64,000 nt of DNA, taken from positions 1 through 64,000 of the forward strand of contig JAGWRO010000048.1 of the NCBI GenBank assembly GCA_028876495.1, read 5' to 3'. Each line of letters begins with the position of its first letter. Positions within the stretch are counted from its first letter, which is position 1. Shown here one piece after another: positions 9,746 through 18,380 of this stretch. Both the position numbers and the translations under genes were made by a program. The stretch is from Bacteroidota bacterium. GTDB taxonomy: Bacteria > Bacteroidota > Bacteroidia > Chitinophagales > Chitinophagaceae. Below the pieces are notes generated by a model, which had not been told where the DNA came from, did no database searches, and saw only the letters and a program-made list of their open reading frames with translations.

Positions 9746-10198
9746 TTATTTAATATCAAGAAGCATTGAAATATGCTCAATGCCGTCTTCTATATAAACT
9801 CCGCCATTTTGAACGAATGAGAAGGATTCATAAAAATGTTTCAAATAAAGTTGGGCACTTATTCGGATAGGAACTTTTCCAAATAAATTATAGACTTTGT
9901 CGATTGATTGTCGCATTAATTCTTTACCAACATTCTTTCTCCTAACAGAAGGTGAAGTAACCACCCGGCCTATGGAAGCCGCATCATCATAAGAAATACC
10001 TTTGGCAAGTAAGCGTGTATACGCAACTAATTTTTCTCCTTGCCAGCCGGTAAAATGATAAGCTTTTAAATCTTTATCATCCTGATCCTGGTAAACGCAA
10101 TTTTGTTCGACAATAAAGACTTCACTTCTCAATTGAAGAATTTTGTAGAGTTCAAAATTGCTTAAATCGGTAAAATATTTGCATTGCCAGGCGATCAT
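9746..10198 (-). CDS. elaA: GNAT family N-acetyltransferase, ElaA type
   Basis: A 150-residue single-domain acetyltransferase. Seen: LYKILQLRSEVFIVEQNCVYQDQDDKDLKA-like N-terminus characteristic of ElaA, then the acetyl-CoA-binding motif GRVVTSPSVRRKNVGKELM (V-x-x-x-x-R-R-x-x-G) and a C-terminal region with AQLYLKHFYESFSF. The substrate of ElaA proteins is not established. It is a stand-alone gene between the PorG-like gene and rarA. Confidence 0.85.
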   Translation of the reverse strand: MIAWQCKYFTDLSNFELYKILQLRSEVFIVEQNCVYQDQDDKDLKAYHFTGWQGEKLVAYTRLLAKGISYDDAASIGRVVTSPSVRRKNVGKELMRQSIDKVYNLFGKVPIRISAQLYLKHFYESFSFVQNGGVYIEDGIEHISMLLDIK

Positions 10199-10260
10199 AA
10201 CAAATTTCTGAAAAATGAAAGAAAGAAATGTTTGGCAAAATTAGAAATAGAAAATTGAAT

Positions 10261-10278
10261 TTATTTGTTTGTTTACTA
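10261..10278 (+). repeat. Copy of recurrent intergenic 18-bp word (17/18)
   Basis: TTATTTGTTTGTTTACTA differs at one base from the window consensus TTATTTGTTGGTTTACTA. It lies between elaA and rarA, 90 bp from a second copy in the same orientation. Confidence 0.5.
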
Positions 10279-10350
10279 TATCAATTTAAAATATAAATAA
10301 CACCTGAAGGATCAGAAAATGATATCAGAAAATCAAAATAATAAAATAAT

Positions 10351-10368
10351 TTATTTGTTGATTTACTA
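10351..10368 (+). repeat. Copy of recurrent intergenic 18-bp word (17/18)
   Basis: TTATTTGTTGATTTACTA, one base from consensus, ends 3 nt beyond the rarA stop codon. Confidence 0.5.
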
Positions 10369-10371
10369 TTA

Positions 10372-11646
10372 TCAATAACCATACTTTTCTTTCCACCTTA
10401 ATTTTAAAAATTTTCTCAATTCTTCTTCTCTTGCATTTTTTCCGGGGTTATATAAAACAGTATTTTTTATTTCATCCGGCATGAATTCCATGTCGGCAAA
10501 ATTATTTTCATAATTGTGTGCATATTGATAATTCTTTCCATAATCCAAATCCTTCATCAATTTGGTCGGCGCATTCCTGATTGCAAGCGGAACCGGCAAG
10601 TCACCAAATTGTTTTACCAAACCTTCGGCTTTGCCAATCGCAGCCACTGCTGCATTGCTTTTGGGCGAAGAGGCTAGATAAGTAGCACATTGAGATAAAA
10701 TAATTTTTGATTCGGGATATCCAATCATATTCACTGCCTGGAAAGTATTGGTTGCTAAAACCAAAGCCGTAGGATTGGCGTTTCCAATATCTTCACTCGC
10801 AAGAATCACCATTCTTCGCGCAATAAATTTTACATCTTCTCCTCCTTCAATCATTCGCGCCAGCCAGTAAACCGCCGCATTGGGATCACTTCCACGAATG
10901 GATTTTATAAATGCCGAAATAATATCATAATGCTGCTCTCCTTTTTTATCATACAAAGCCACTTTTTGTTGCCCTGCGCGAATTACTTCATCATCAGTGA
11001 TCCAAATTTCTTTTTCCATTTTTGAAGAAAGTTGATCTACCGTTAGTTCCAAAAGATTCAACAATCTTCTTGCATCACCACCTGATAAATTTATCAGCGC
11101 CTCCGTTTCCTTTATCTGAATATTTTTTTTTGAAAGAATTGCATCTGCTTTTATTGCATGGTTCATTAACTCAATCAAATCTTCTTTTTTTAAAGATTTT
11201 AAAATATAAACCTGGCAGCGGCTAAGCAAAGCGCTGTTTACTTCAAACGATGGGTTTTCTGTAGTAGCACCAATTAGCGTAATAATTCCTTTTTCTACTG
11301 CTCCCAGCAAAGCATCTTGTTGTCCTTTATTGAAACGGTGAATTTCGTCGATAAAAAGTATCGCATTTTCTTCGTGCCTTGCTTTTTCGATTACTTCACG
11401 CACTTCTTTTACGCCGGATGAAATAGCGCTTAAAGTATAAAAAGGCGCCTTTAAAGTGTGAGCAATAATATTAGCAATAGTTGTTTTTCCTACTCCCGGC
11501 GGCCCCCACAAAATCATCGAAGGAATTTTGTTATTTTCCAATGCAGTGCGCAAAATACTTCCCTTACCCGTAAGGTGTTGCTGGCCGATCAGTTCATTTA
11601 AAGTTTCCGGCCTAAGCCTTTCTGCTAAAGGAGTTGAGGTAGTCAA
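10372..11646 (-). CDS. rarA: Replication-associated recombination protein RarA (MgsA)
   Basis: AAA+ ATPase that acts at stalled replication forks. Seen: N-terminal PLAERLRPETLNELIGQQHL, Walker A GPPGVGKTT at about residue 48, Walker B LFIDEIHRFNKGQQD, sensor-1 GATTENPSFEVN and the MgsA C-terminal block with RGSDPNAAVYWLARMIEGGED and GYGKNYQYAHN-like residues. The length of 424 aa is normal. No operon partner is evident, although the exported protein at 11708 lies 61 nt upstream on the same strand. Confidence 0.95.
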   Translation of the reverse strand: MTTSTPLAERLRPETLNELIGQQHLTGKGSILRTALENNKIPSMILWGPPGVGKTTIANIIAHTLKAPFYTLSAISSGVKEVREVIEKARHEENAILFIDEIHRFNKGQQDALLGAVEKGIITLIGATTENPSFEVNSALLSRCQVYILKSLKKEDLIELMNHAIKADAILSKKNIQIKETEALINLSGGDARRLLNLLELTVDQLSSKMEKEIWITDDEVIRAGQQKVALYDKKGEQHYDIISAFIKSIRGSDPNAAVYWLARMIEGGEDVKFIARRMVILASEDIGNANPTALVLATNTFQAVNMIGYPESKIILSQCATYLASSPKSNAAVAAIGKAEGLVKQFGDLPVPLAIRNAPTKLMKDLDYGKNYQYAHNYENNFADMEFMPDEIKNTVLYNPGKNAREEELRKFLKLRWKEKYGY

Positions 11647-11707
11647 TTGTGAATAGTGAATGGTGAAATTATGAATAAAATTAAATATTAATTGTTTTAA
11701 TTAAAGC

Positions 11708-13000
11708 CTACTTCGGTAAATAAGAAATCACATCTTTCAATGTTACCGGCGCTTGTTTATCATCAATTTCTATCACCACACAATAACCATTTGCGCCACC
11801 GGCTTTCAACAATCCATTTACTAATTTTTGTTGGTCGCTTTCTATTCTTTTTCCGTTCCAGATTTCTTTGGTGCACAAACATCCATCTGTAGGAGTTAAT
11901 GGATAATAGGGCTTTCCTAAATAATAACTGGGATCTATAGTGGTGCCATGAGCGATAATTTCACTTCTTCCGGCAAGGCCCGCATAATAAGATTCGTATA
12001 GCGGCAAAAAATCCTGTAAGTTTTTTGGAATCAGTTTTTGGTAATAATCCATTGTCCAGGTAGAATCCAAAATGTTGGTGTCATCAAAAAACTTTTGCAA
12101 ACTTAATTCAACAGGCATTCCCAATTGCACATTGGCAGTTGGCCCGATAAAATTTCCCATCGAAACTTTAAATCCATACATTTTAAAAATACCTTGTGGC
12201 GTATTTCCATTGGTTAAATAGCCGGGGAGGTTGGTAATACTACGCGCGAGTTGAGTAACGGTAAAAATTTTTCCTGTTGAATCAGTTACAAAATTGCCGT
12301 CAGTATTTCTTATTATAACCATTCCCGGGTAATCGCGATTTTTTCTTTGAAGGCTGTACATCACTTCCTGGTGAGGAAGAAATTCTTTACTAAAAATTTC
12401 GGGGAGAATTTTATTAACAGAATGTTCGTGAATTTTATCCGGCGACAACCTTGTTTGCAACATATAAAGAATAGGATTTTTATAGGCGCTGTCGCTAAAT
12501 TTTTCATGTAACTCTTTTGAAATTCTGTCTTTTACACTTTCGCTTTTATTGCTCTGAATTAAATATTCTGCACACATCGCAAATATTTTCGGATCGCTTG
12601 TTTTCTGTAACAAAGATTCAGAATAAGAAAGAAATTTTCCGGGATAATTACTGTAGGCTACTTCCAATAGCGCCCTCTGAAAAGAAATACTCCTGCTTTC
12701 AAGACTGTCGAACGCCGATCTGACTTTACTTTGGGTAAAAGGAGTACTGTATTCCATTACTTCCATGGCATCAAAAGCTTCTTCCCAGTTTTCTTCAGTA
12801 GAATCAGAAAGTGGCAACAAAAAATTTTGGCCAATACTGTAATTAATTAAGCCTTGCTTCATTTTCGTTCTTGCTACATCAGTTGTGTAAGATGTGTAAA
12901 GTGGTACGTTGTATTGCGCCGCTAATTGCTGGTAGCAAAATAGAATAATAAAAAAAACTATAAAAAACTTACGAAACACAATAAGGAATATTTGGGTCAA
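11708..13000 (-). CDS. Exported protein with L,D-transpeptidase (YkuD)-like motifs
   Basis: Seen: signal peptide of about 29 residues ending LAAQ; a helical middle part; then three motifs in YkuD order: TPQGIFKMYG at about residue 260, IIAHGTTID, and TPTDGCLCTKE. YkuD enzymes carry TPxGxF, then HG, then (S/T)xGC with the catalytic Cys. I infer a divergent L,D-transpeptidase or related peptidoglycan-acting enzyme in the periplasm. The final motif has DG instead of the common HG, and the protein is longer (430 aa) than simple YkuD proteins, so the reaction is unproven. Confidence 0.5.
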   Translation of the reverse strand: MTQIFLIVFRKFFIVFFIILFCYQQLAAQYNVPLYTSYTTDVARTKMKQGLINYSIGQNFLLPLSDSTEENWEEAFDAMEVMEYSTPFTQSKVRSAFDSLESRSISFQRALLEVAYSNYPGKFLSYSESLLQKTSDPKIFAMCAEYLIQSNKSESVKDRISKELHEKFSDSAYKNPILYMLQTRLSPDKIHEHSVNKILPEIFSKEFLPHQEVMYSLQRKNRDYPGMVIIRNTDGNFVTDSTGKIFTVTQLARSITNLPGYLTNGNTPQGIFKMYGFKVSMGNFIGPTANVQLGMPVELSLQKFFDDTNILDSTWTMDYYQKLIPKNLQDFLPLYESYYAGLAGRSEIIAHGTTIDPSYYLGKPYYPLTPTDGCLCTKEIWNGKRIESDQQKLVNGLLKAGGANGYCVVIEIDDKQAPVTLKDVISYLPK

Positions 13001-13108
13001 AAATTAAGAAAGAAAATGTTTATGCAAAGTGAAAATCTATCGATGCAAAAAAAGGAATTTATTGGTATTAAATAAAAATTACAGAAAGTTAGTCTGTATA
13101 TTTTTTAT

Positions 13109-13435
13109 TCAATTTATTTTCGGATTGTTTTTGTGCCTTTCCGCATCACGTAGACTTTTCTTTTCAAAATTTTTCTGAAGCGCTGAAGTCAGATCTACGC
13201 CAGTTTGATTGGCAAGACACATTAAAACCCAAAGTACATCCGCCATTTCATCAGCAAGATCTTTTTCATTCTCATTTTCTTTAAAAGATTGCTCCCCAAA
13301 TTTTCTTACCATCAACCTCGAAAGTTCTCCAACTTCTTCCATTAAAATACCCAAATTGGTAAGCTCACTGAAATAACGAACACCGGTGGTTGTTATCCAT
13401 TGGTCAATTTCTTTTTGGGCTTGTTCTATTGTCAT
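13109..13435 (-). CDS. MazG-type nucleotide pyrophosphohydrolase
   Basis: A small all-alpha NTP pyrophosphohydrolase. Seen: metal-binding signature EEVGELSRLMV followed by DLADEMADVLWVLMCLAN (ExxE...ExxD) over 108 residues. These single-domain MazG-like enzymes hydrolyse non-canonical NTPs. It lies downstream of dtd on the same strand, separated only by the GxxExxY cassette, which suggests that dtd and mazG once formed a tight operon. The gene starts at ATG 13435, whose T also begins the 9-bp repeat discussed in the findings. Confidence 0.9.
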   Translation of the reverse strand: MTIEQAQKEIDQWITTTGVRYFSELTNLGILMEEVGELSRLMVRKFGEQSFKENENEKDLADEMADVLWVLMCLANQTGVDLTSALQKNFEKKSLRDAERHKNNPKIN

Positions 13436-13443
13436 AATAATTA
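13435..13443 (+). repeat. 9-bp direct repeat, mazG-side copy (possible target duplication)
   Basis: TAATAATTA is repeated exactly at 13896-13904 on the far side of the GxxExxY cassette. The sequence is AT-only, so chance is possible, but both copies sit at the cassette borders. Confidence 0.4.
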
Positions 13444-13451
13444 ATTTATTT

Positions 13452-13477
13452 CACGAATTTTAGCGAATTACACGAAT
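13452..13477 (+). repeat. 26-bp inverted repeat, left arm of GxxExxY cassette
   Basis: The arm begins CACGAATTTTAGCG and ends TACACGAAT. It is the reverse complement of 13870-13895 with 25 of 26 bases matching. It ends 5 nt before the GxxExxY stop codon. Confidence 0.85.
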
Positions 13478-13482
13478 ATTTA

Positions 13483-13806
13483 CTATTTGACTATACGTTT
13501 CCATACCAATGACTTTTCGCCAAAATTTATTACCATAGCCAACTTCTGATCTGAAACAGCTAAATAACTTAATGCTTGTGAAAAGTGTGCAGGAATTAAC
13601 GCAACTGTAGATTTAATTTCTAAAATAATTGAATCATAAATAAAGAAATCTGCTGCATAAGGATTACGCAAGGTTTTCCCTTTATATTTTACAGAAAATC
13701 TCTTTTCTCTTTCAAATGGAATATTGTGCTCTAGAAACTCCATTTCCATGGCATCTTTATAGTTAATTTCCTTTAAACCCATTCCAAGCGTTTTATGAAT
13801 TTCCAT
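13483..13806 (-). CDS. GxxExxY family protein (PD-(D/E)XK-like), in an inverted-repeat cassette
   Basis: Seen: the name-giving motif GLKEINY at residues 10-16, followed by FEREKRFSVKYKGK, ADFFIYDSIILEIKS (an acidic-ExK pattern like a PD-(D/E)XK nuclease core) and HFSQALSYLAVS. At 107 aa it is about 15-20 residues shorter at the N-terminus than most family members. In-frame upstream codons encode NESFTIIDIC before a stop at 13849, with no ATG, so a non-AUG start is possible. No biochemical function is established for the family. The gene is enclosed by 26-bp inverted repeats and lies between dtd and mazG. Confidence 0.85.
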   Translation of the reverse strand: MEIHKTLGMGLKEINYKDAMEMEFLEHNIPFEREKRFSVKYKGKTLRNPYAADFFIYDSIILEIKSTVALIPAHFSQALSYLAVSDQKLAMVINFGEKSLVWKRIVK

Positions 13807-13869
13807 GCATATATCAATTATTGTAAAAGATTCATTTTTATTAAAAGTTCAGCCATGGGCTATGTTTTA

Positions 13870-13895
13870 ATTCGTGTAATTCGCTAAAATTAGTG
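13870..13895 (+). repeat. 26-bp inverted repeat, right arm of GxxExxY cassette
   Basis: The arm begins ATTCGTGTAATTCGC and ends ATTAGTG. It pairs with 13452-13477 at 25/26 positions. Internally it is itself a run of three related 9-10-bp units beginning ATTCG, ATTCG and ATTAG. It ends 6 nt from the dtd stop codon. Confidence 0.85.
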
Positions 13896-13904
13896 TAATA
13901 ATTA
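13896..13904 (+). repeat. 9-bp direct repeat, dtd-side copy (possible target duplication)
   Basis: TAATAATTA directly abuts the right inverted-repeat arm and contains the dtd stop codon. It is identical to 13435-13443. Confidence 0.4.
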
Positions 13905-14354
13905 TTCCCTGTTCTTCGAATCAATCATTATTGTAACCGGGCCATCGTTTATTAATTCCACCTTCATGTCTGCGCCAAATTTTCCGGTAGCTATTTCTTT
14001 TTCAAGGTCAGTTTCAAGCTGGTTAATCAACTTTTCATATAGTGGAATGGCAATCACGGGTTTACTCGCTTTAAGATAAGAAGGCCGGTTTCCCTTCTTA
14101 GTAGAAGCCTGGAGGGTAAATTGGCTGACCAGCAAAATATCACCATTAATTTCCTTAACAGAAATGTTCGGCACTTCGTTTTCATCATTAAAAATGCGAA
14201 GGTTTACAATTTTATTACTCAACCATTTGATATCTTCTTCATTATCTGAATCTTCAATACCTGCCAACACCAGTAAACCAACTTTTATTGCAGATTTTAC
14301 AGTATTATCAATGGTTACAGAGGCTTTTGATACCCTTTGAATGACTGTTCGCAT
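13902..14354 (-). CDS. dtd: D-aminoacyl-tRNA deacylase
   Basis: Hydrolyses D-amino acids mischarged on tRNA, in the cytoplasm. Seen: MRTVIQRVSKASVTIDN start, the LLVSQFTLQAS motif (active-site SQxT) at about residue 81, and the cross-subunit NDGPVTI motif (Gly-cisPro) near the C-terminus. The length of 150 aa is standard. A GxxExxY cassette begins 6 nt past its stop; mazG follows beyond it. Confidence 0.96.
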   Translation of the reverse strand: MRTVIQRVSKASVTIDNTVKSAIKVGLLVLAGIEDSDNEEDIKWLSNKIVNLRIFNDENEVPNISVKEINGDILLVSQFTLQASTKKGNRPSYLKASKPVIAIPLYEKLINQLETDLEKEIATGKFGADMKVELINDGPVTIMIDSKNRE

Positions 14355-14597
14355 AATTACTTTAAGTTATATATTGTAATAAATTATAATGCCAAAAAAT
14401 GGAAAAACTGTAATTATTTTCTTTATACATTGCATAAAAATCACTTAACTCAATGCCCGCCTGCATTAAAAAATTTTACAAAATTCTTATCCACAGGCTG
14501 TTGATATTTTGAATATTTATTCTGGTTTAGAAAAAATATTTTCGTTCTCCCGCAACCCAAAAAAAAAATAATTTTAAAACAAAAATACTTATTACCC

Positions 14598-17500
14598 ATG
14601 GCTATAAAAAAACAAGCTCAGGCCGGTCTCCGTTTCCCCCGGCATTTTACCAAAGAGGGGCTTACTCCTTTTGAAATGTTCGAATATGATTACCGGACGT
14701 CGATAATAAAAAACACGACCGGTGAGGTTGTTTTTCAAATGGATAATGTGGAAGTGCCGAAGCAATGGAGCCAGATTGCTACCGACATTTTAGCACAAAA
14801 GTATTTTAGAAAAGCCGGAGTTCCACAACCAGACGGAAGTACGGGAAGAGAAACCTCCATAAAACAGGTAGCTCATCGTATGGCTCATTGCTGGCGCGTT
14901 TGGGGCGAAAGAAATAATTATTTTGCTACCAAAGAAGATGCACAAATTTTCTATGACGAATTAGTTTATGCCATTTTAAATCAATCATGTGTCCCTAATT
15001 CTCCACAATGGTTTAATACCGGTTTACATGAAGTATATGGTATCACCGGAAAGCCACAGGGACATTATTATGTTGATGGAAAAGATGGTATTCTTAAAAA
15101 ATCAACTTCCGCATATGAACGTCCACAACCTCATGCCTGTTTTATTTTGAGCGTGGAAGATGACCTGGTGAATGAAGGTGGAATTATGGACTTATGGGTT
15201 CGCGAAGCAAGAATTTTTAAATATGGAAGTGGTGTAGGAACCAACTTCAGCAGTATTCGTGGTGAAGGAGAAAAGCTAAGTGGTGGTGGTACTTCCAGCG
15301 GTTTAATGAGTTTTCTTAAAATTGGTGACAGGGCTGCCGGTGCAATCAAAAGCGGCGGAACTACAAGGCGTGCTGCAAAGATGGTTTGTCTTGATATTGA
15401 CCATCCTGAAATTGAAACTTTCGTAAACTGGAAAGTAGAAGAAGAAAAGAAAGTAGCAGCTTTAATAGCTGCGGGTTACCCCAGCGATTATGAAGGAGAA
15501 GCGTATAAAACAGTAAGCGGACAAAATAGTAATAATTCTGTTCGCATCTCCAACGATTTTTTCCATGCTCTTGAAAAAGATGGCAACTGGGAACTAAAAG
15601 CAAGAAGCGACGGGCATACCATGAAAACCATAAAAGCAAAAAAATTATGGGACGAAATTAATTATGCCGCATGGCGCTGTGCTGACCCTGGAACACAATA
15701 CGATACAACCATCAACGAATGGCACACCTGCCCGGAAGGCGGAAGAATAAGGGCAAGTAATCCATGCAGTGAATATATGTTTCTCGACAACACCGCGTGT
15801 AATCTTGCATCCGTAAATCTTCGCAAATTCTTTAATGAAGATAATAATACATTCGACGTTTCGGGTTTTGAATATACAGTTCGTTTATGGACAACCGTTT
15901 TGGAAATTTCAGTTTTAATGGCACAGTTTCCCAGCAAGGAAGTGGCACAGTTAAGTTATGATTACAGAACGTTGGGATTAGGTTTTGCTAATCTTGGAAG
16001 CATGCTTATGGTAAGTGGCATTCCTTATGACAGCGACAAAGCGCGTGGTATTGCCGGTTCCATATCAGCTATCATGACCGGAATTGCCTACAAAACTTCT
16101 GCAGAACTTGCAGAGCAGTTAGGCGCATTTAGCAGGTATGAAGAAAATAAAAAACATATGCTTCGTGTGATGCGCAATCATCGTGCTGCAGCTTATGATG
16201 CAATGGAAGCGTATGAAGGCATTGAAATAAAGCCACAAGGAATTAATGCAAAAGATTGTCCTGATTATTTATTAAAAGCCGCTACAAAAGCCTGGGACGA
16301 CGCAGTAAGGCTTGGCGAAAAATTTGGATACAGAAATGCACAAACCACAGTAATTGCTCCAACAGGAACGATCGGTTTGGTGATGGATTGCGACACAACC
16401 GGTGTTGAGCCTGATTTTGCATTGGTTAAATTTAAAAAGTTAAGCGGTGGTGGTTATTTCAAAATAATCAACCAAAGTGTTCCGCAGGCATTACGCAACT
16501 TAAAATATTCAGAAACTGAAATTGAAGAAATTGTAAACTACGCAAAAGGGCATGCCACTTTAAAAAATGCGCCTCACATTAACTTCGAATCTCTTGCAAA
16601 AAAAGGGTTTAATACCGTAGATCTGAAAAAAATAGAAGCCGCATTACCTACTGCATTTGAAATCGGGTTTGTTTTCAACGCTTTCAACCTCGGTGAAGAA
16701 TGTTTACAGCGCCTTGGTTTTAAAGCTGAAGACTATAATAATTTTGAATGGAGTTTATTAAACGCTTTAGGATTTACAGATGAACAAATTGATGAAGCGA
16801 ATGTTTATATCTGCGGAACGATGACCGTTGAAGGCGCACCTTATTTAAAAGAAGAACACCTGCCGGTTTTTGATTGTGCTAATAAATGTGGCAATATCGG
16901 CGAAAGATACATTCATTATAGCGGCCACATAAAAATGATGGCTGCAGCACAGCCTTTCTTAAGCGGAGCCATTTCGAAAACCATTAACCTGCCCAACGAA
17001 GCAACCATTGCCGAAATTGAAGAAGCATATTTATTAAGCTGGAAGCTCGGCTTAAAAGCGTGTGCGCTCTACCGTGATGGATCTAAATTGTCGCAGCCGT
17101 TAAGCAATAAAAGTGATAAGAAAAAGAAAGAAGCTGAAGAAGAAAGTGTAGAGCAACAGCACGAAACCGCTTTGGTAAATATGGGCCAGTTAACGATTGA
17201 TGATTTGCTGGAAGAAGTAAACAAACGCGTTCAGAACAGCGCAGATACATCATTAAAACGCCAACTGGCAATGATAGTAGAACGCAGGTCTTTGCCGGCA
17301 AAAAGAAGAGGCTTCACTCAAAAAGCTAAAATAAACGGCCAGGCGTTATTCCTCAGAACCGGCGAATACAGTGACGGTACGTTAGGAGAAATATTTATTG
17401 ATATGGCAAAAGAAGGCGCAACCATGCGCAGTATGCTCAACTGTTTTGCTATCTCAATCTCCATTGGCCTTCAGTATGGTGTGCCTTTGGAAGAGTTTGT

Positions 17501-17942
17501 AGAAAAATTTGTGTTCACCCGTTTTGAACCATCAGGAATGGTAGAACATCCTAATATTAAAACCACTACTTCCATCATTGATTTTATGTTCCGCTCTTTA
17601 GCGTATGAATACCTCGGAAGAAATGACCTCGTTCATGTTCTGGATAAACCCGAAGTTGAAAACCTGGGCAACCAACCATGGGACGAAAGCACGCCTACTA
17701 TTGGCGAGCGCAAACCTGAATTAAGCGAAATACGAGTAACCGGTTCACCGGCAACAAAAGTTCAAAAACAGTACAGGACCGAGCATGTAAAAAAAACAAA
17801 TTCTGATTTAGATGCTGTTAATGCAGCCTCAAAAAATATGCAGAGTGATGCACCTGCCTGTAACACATGCGGACACATAACCATCCGCAGTGGTACCTGT
17901 TACAAATGTTTAAACTGTGGTAATAGTATGGGCTGCAGTTAA
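14598..17942 (+). CDS. nrdJ: Vitamin B12-dependent (class II) ribonucleotide reductase
   Basis: Makes deoxyribonucleotides using adenosylcobalamin. Seen: PHACFILS (redox Cys) at about residue 179, KYGSGVGTNFSSIRG at about 208-222, the active-site loop NPCSEYMFLDNTACNL at about 387-402, PTGTIGLVMDCDTTG, and a C-terminal zinc-ribbon-like tail CNTCG...CYKCLNCGNSMGCS that regenerates the active-site disulfide. The length of 1114 aa is typical of the long class II type. A TATTTTCG box (one mismatch to the -7 consensus) lies at about 14537. No class I or III genes are in the window. Confidence 0.96.
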   Translation: MAIKKQAQAGLRFPRHFTKEGLTPFEMFEYDYRTSIIKNTTGEVVFQMDNVEVPKQWSQIATDILAQKYFRKAGVPQPDGSTGRETSIKQVAHRMAHCWRVWGERNNYFATKEDAQIFYDELVYAILNQSCVPNSPQWFNTGLHEVYGITGKPQGHYYVDGKDGILKKSTSAYERPQPHACFILSVEDDLVNEGGIMDLWVREARIFKYGSGVGTNFSSIRGEGEKLSGGGTSSGLMSFLKIGDRAAGAIKSGGTTRRAAKMVCLDIDHPEIETFVNWKVEEEKKVAALIAAGYPSDYEGEAYKTVSGQNSNNSVRISNDFFHALEKDGNWELKARSDGHTMKTIKAKKLWDEINYAAWRCADPGTQYDTTINEWHTCPEGGRIRASNPCSEYMFLDNTACNLASVNLRKFFNEDNNTFDVSGFEYTVRLWTTVLEISVLMAQFPSKEVAQLSYDYRTLGLGFANLGSMLMVSGIPYDSDKARGIAGSISAIMTGIAYKTSAELAEQLGAFSRYEENKKHMLRVMRNHRAAAYDAMEAYEGIEIKPQGINAKDCPDYLLKAATKAWDDAVRLGEKFGYRNAQTTVIAPTGTIGLVMDCDTTGVEPDFALVKFKKLSGGGYFKIINQSVPQALRNLKYSETEIEEIVNYAKGHATLKNAPHINFESLAKKGFNTVDLKKIEAALPTAFEIGFVFNAFNLGEECLQRLGFKAEDYNNFEWSLLNALGFTDEQIDEANVYICGTMTVEGAPYLKEEHLPVFDCANKCGNIGERYIHYSGHIKMMAAAQPFLSGAISKTINLPNEATIAEIEEAYLLSWKLGLKACALYRDGSKLSQPLSNKSDKKKKEAEEESVEQQHETALVNMGQLTIDDLLEEVNKRVQNSADTSLKRQLAMIVERRSLPAKRRGFTQKAKINGQALFLRTGEYSDGTLGEIFIDMAKEGATMRSMLNCFAISISIGLQYGVPLEEFVEKFVFTRFEPSGMVEHPNIKTTTSIIDFMFRSLAYEYLGRNDLVHVLDKPEVENLGNQPWDESTPTIGERKPELSEIRVTGSPATKVQKQYRTEHVKKTNSDLDAVNAASKNMQSDAPACNTCGHITIRSGTCYKCLNCGNSMGCS

Positions 17943-17965
17943 TATTTTTTCTATTGGGATTTTTA

Positions 17966-17996
17966 AAGGGCCATCTTGTAAAAGGATGGCTCTTTT
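17966..17996 (+). terminator. Rho-independent terminator of nrdJ
   Basis: GGGCCATC and GGATGGCTC form a stem with an 8-nt loop followed by TCTTTTT, 25 nt after the nrdJ stop. Confidence 0.8.
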
Positions 17997-18042
17997 TGCT
18001 TATAATTATCCGGCAATGAAATTCATGGAATAAAAATCTTTG

Positions 18043-18060
18043 TTATTTCCTGGTTTACTA
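18043..18060 (+). repeat. Copy of recurrent intergenic 18-bp word (16/18)
   Basis: TTATTTCCTGGTTTACTA has two mismatches to the consensus and lies about 100 nt after the nrdJ stop, before the riboswitch. Confidence 0.4.
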
Positions 18061-18120
18061 CAAAAAAGATTTTGTGAAATGAACTTATCAACTCAACTTT
18101 GCGCCAGTTCTTTGTGATTC

Positions 18121-18245
18121 ACTTATCAAGAAAGGCAGAGGGAAATGGCCCTATGACGCCTTAGCAACCTAAAATATTTTTTGAATATTAAAAGGTGCTA
18201 ACTCCATCCTGTAATCCCGATACAATCGGGGCGGGACAGATAAGA
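18121..18245 (+). ncRNA. SAM-I (S-box) riboswitch
   Basis: S-adenosylmethionine-sensing leader. Seen: P1 strands CTTATC (18122) and GATAAG (18239); conserved core CAAGAAAGGCAGAGGGA, then ATGGCCCTATGACGCCTTAGCAACC; P3 TTAGCAACC pairing with GGTGCTAA around an AT-rich loop; and the conserved AGGTGCTAACTCC. The P4 arm is enlarged by a CCCGATACAATCGGG hairpin. It controls homoserine dehydrogenase, consistent with feedback on methionine/SAM synthesis. A terminator follows at 18291. Confidence 0.93.
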
Positions 18246-18290
18246 CAGACCCAAGTTTGACTTAATAATGGCGCTGCCATAGAATATATT

Positions 18291-18322
18291 AACTCACCTG
18301 ATCTGTCGGGTGAGTTTTTTTT
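18291..18322 (+). terminator. Expression-platform terminator of the SAM riboswitch
   Basis: AACTCACC and GGGTGAGTT form an 8-bp stem with a 9-nt loop, followed by nine T. Its position between the aptamer and the hom start codon (60 nt further) implies transcriptional OFF control when SAM is bound. Confidence 0.85.
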
Positions 18323-18380
18323 TGCGTGAATCTGAAGATGATGGTAAATAAATTAAAAAAAGTAAATAAAAAAACAACAA

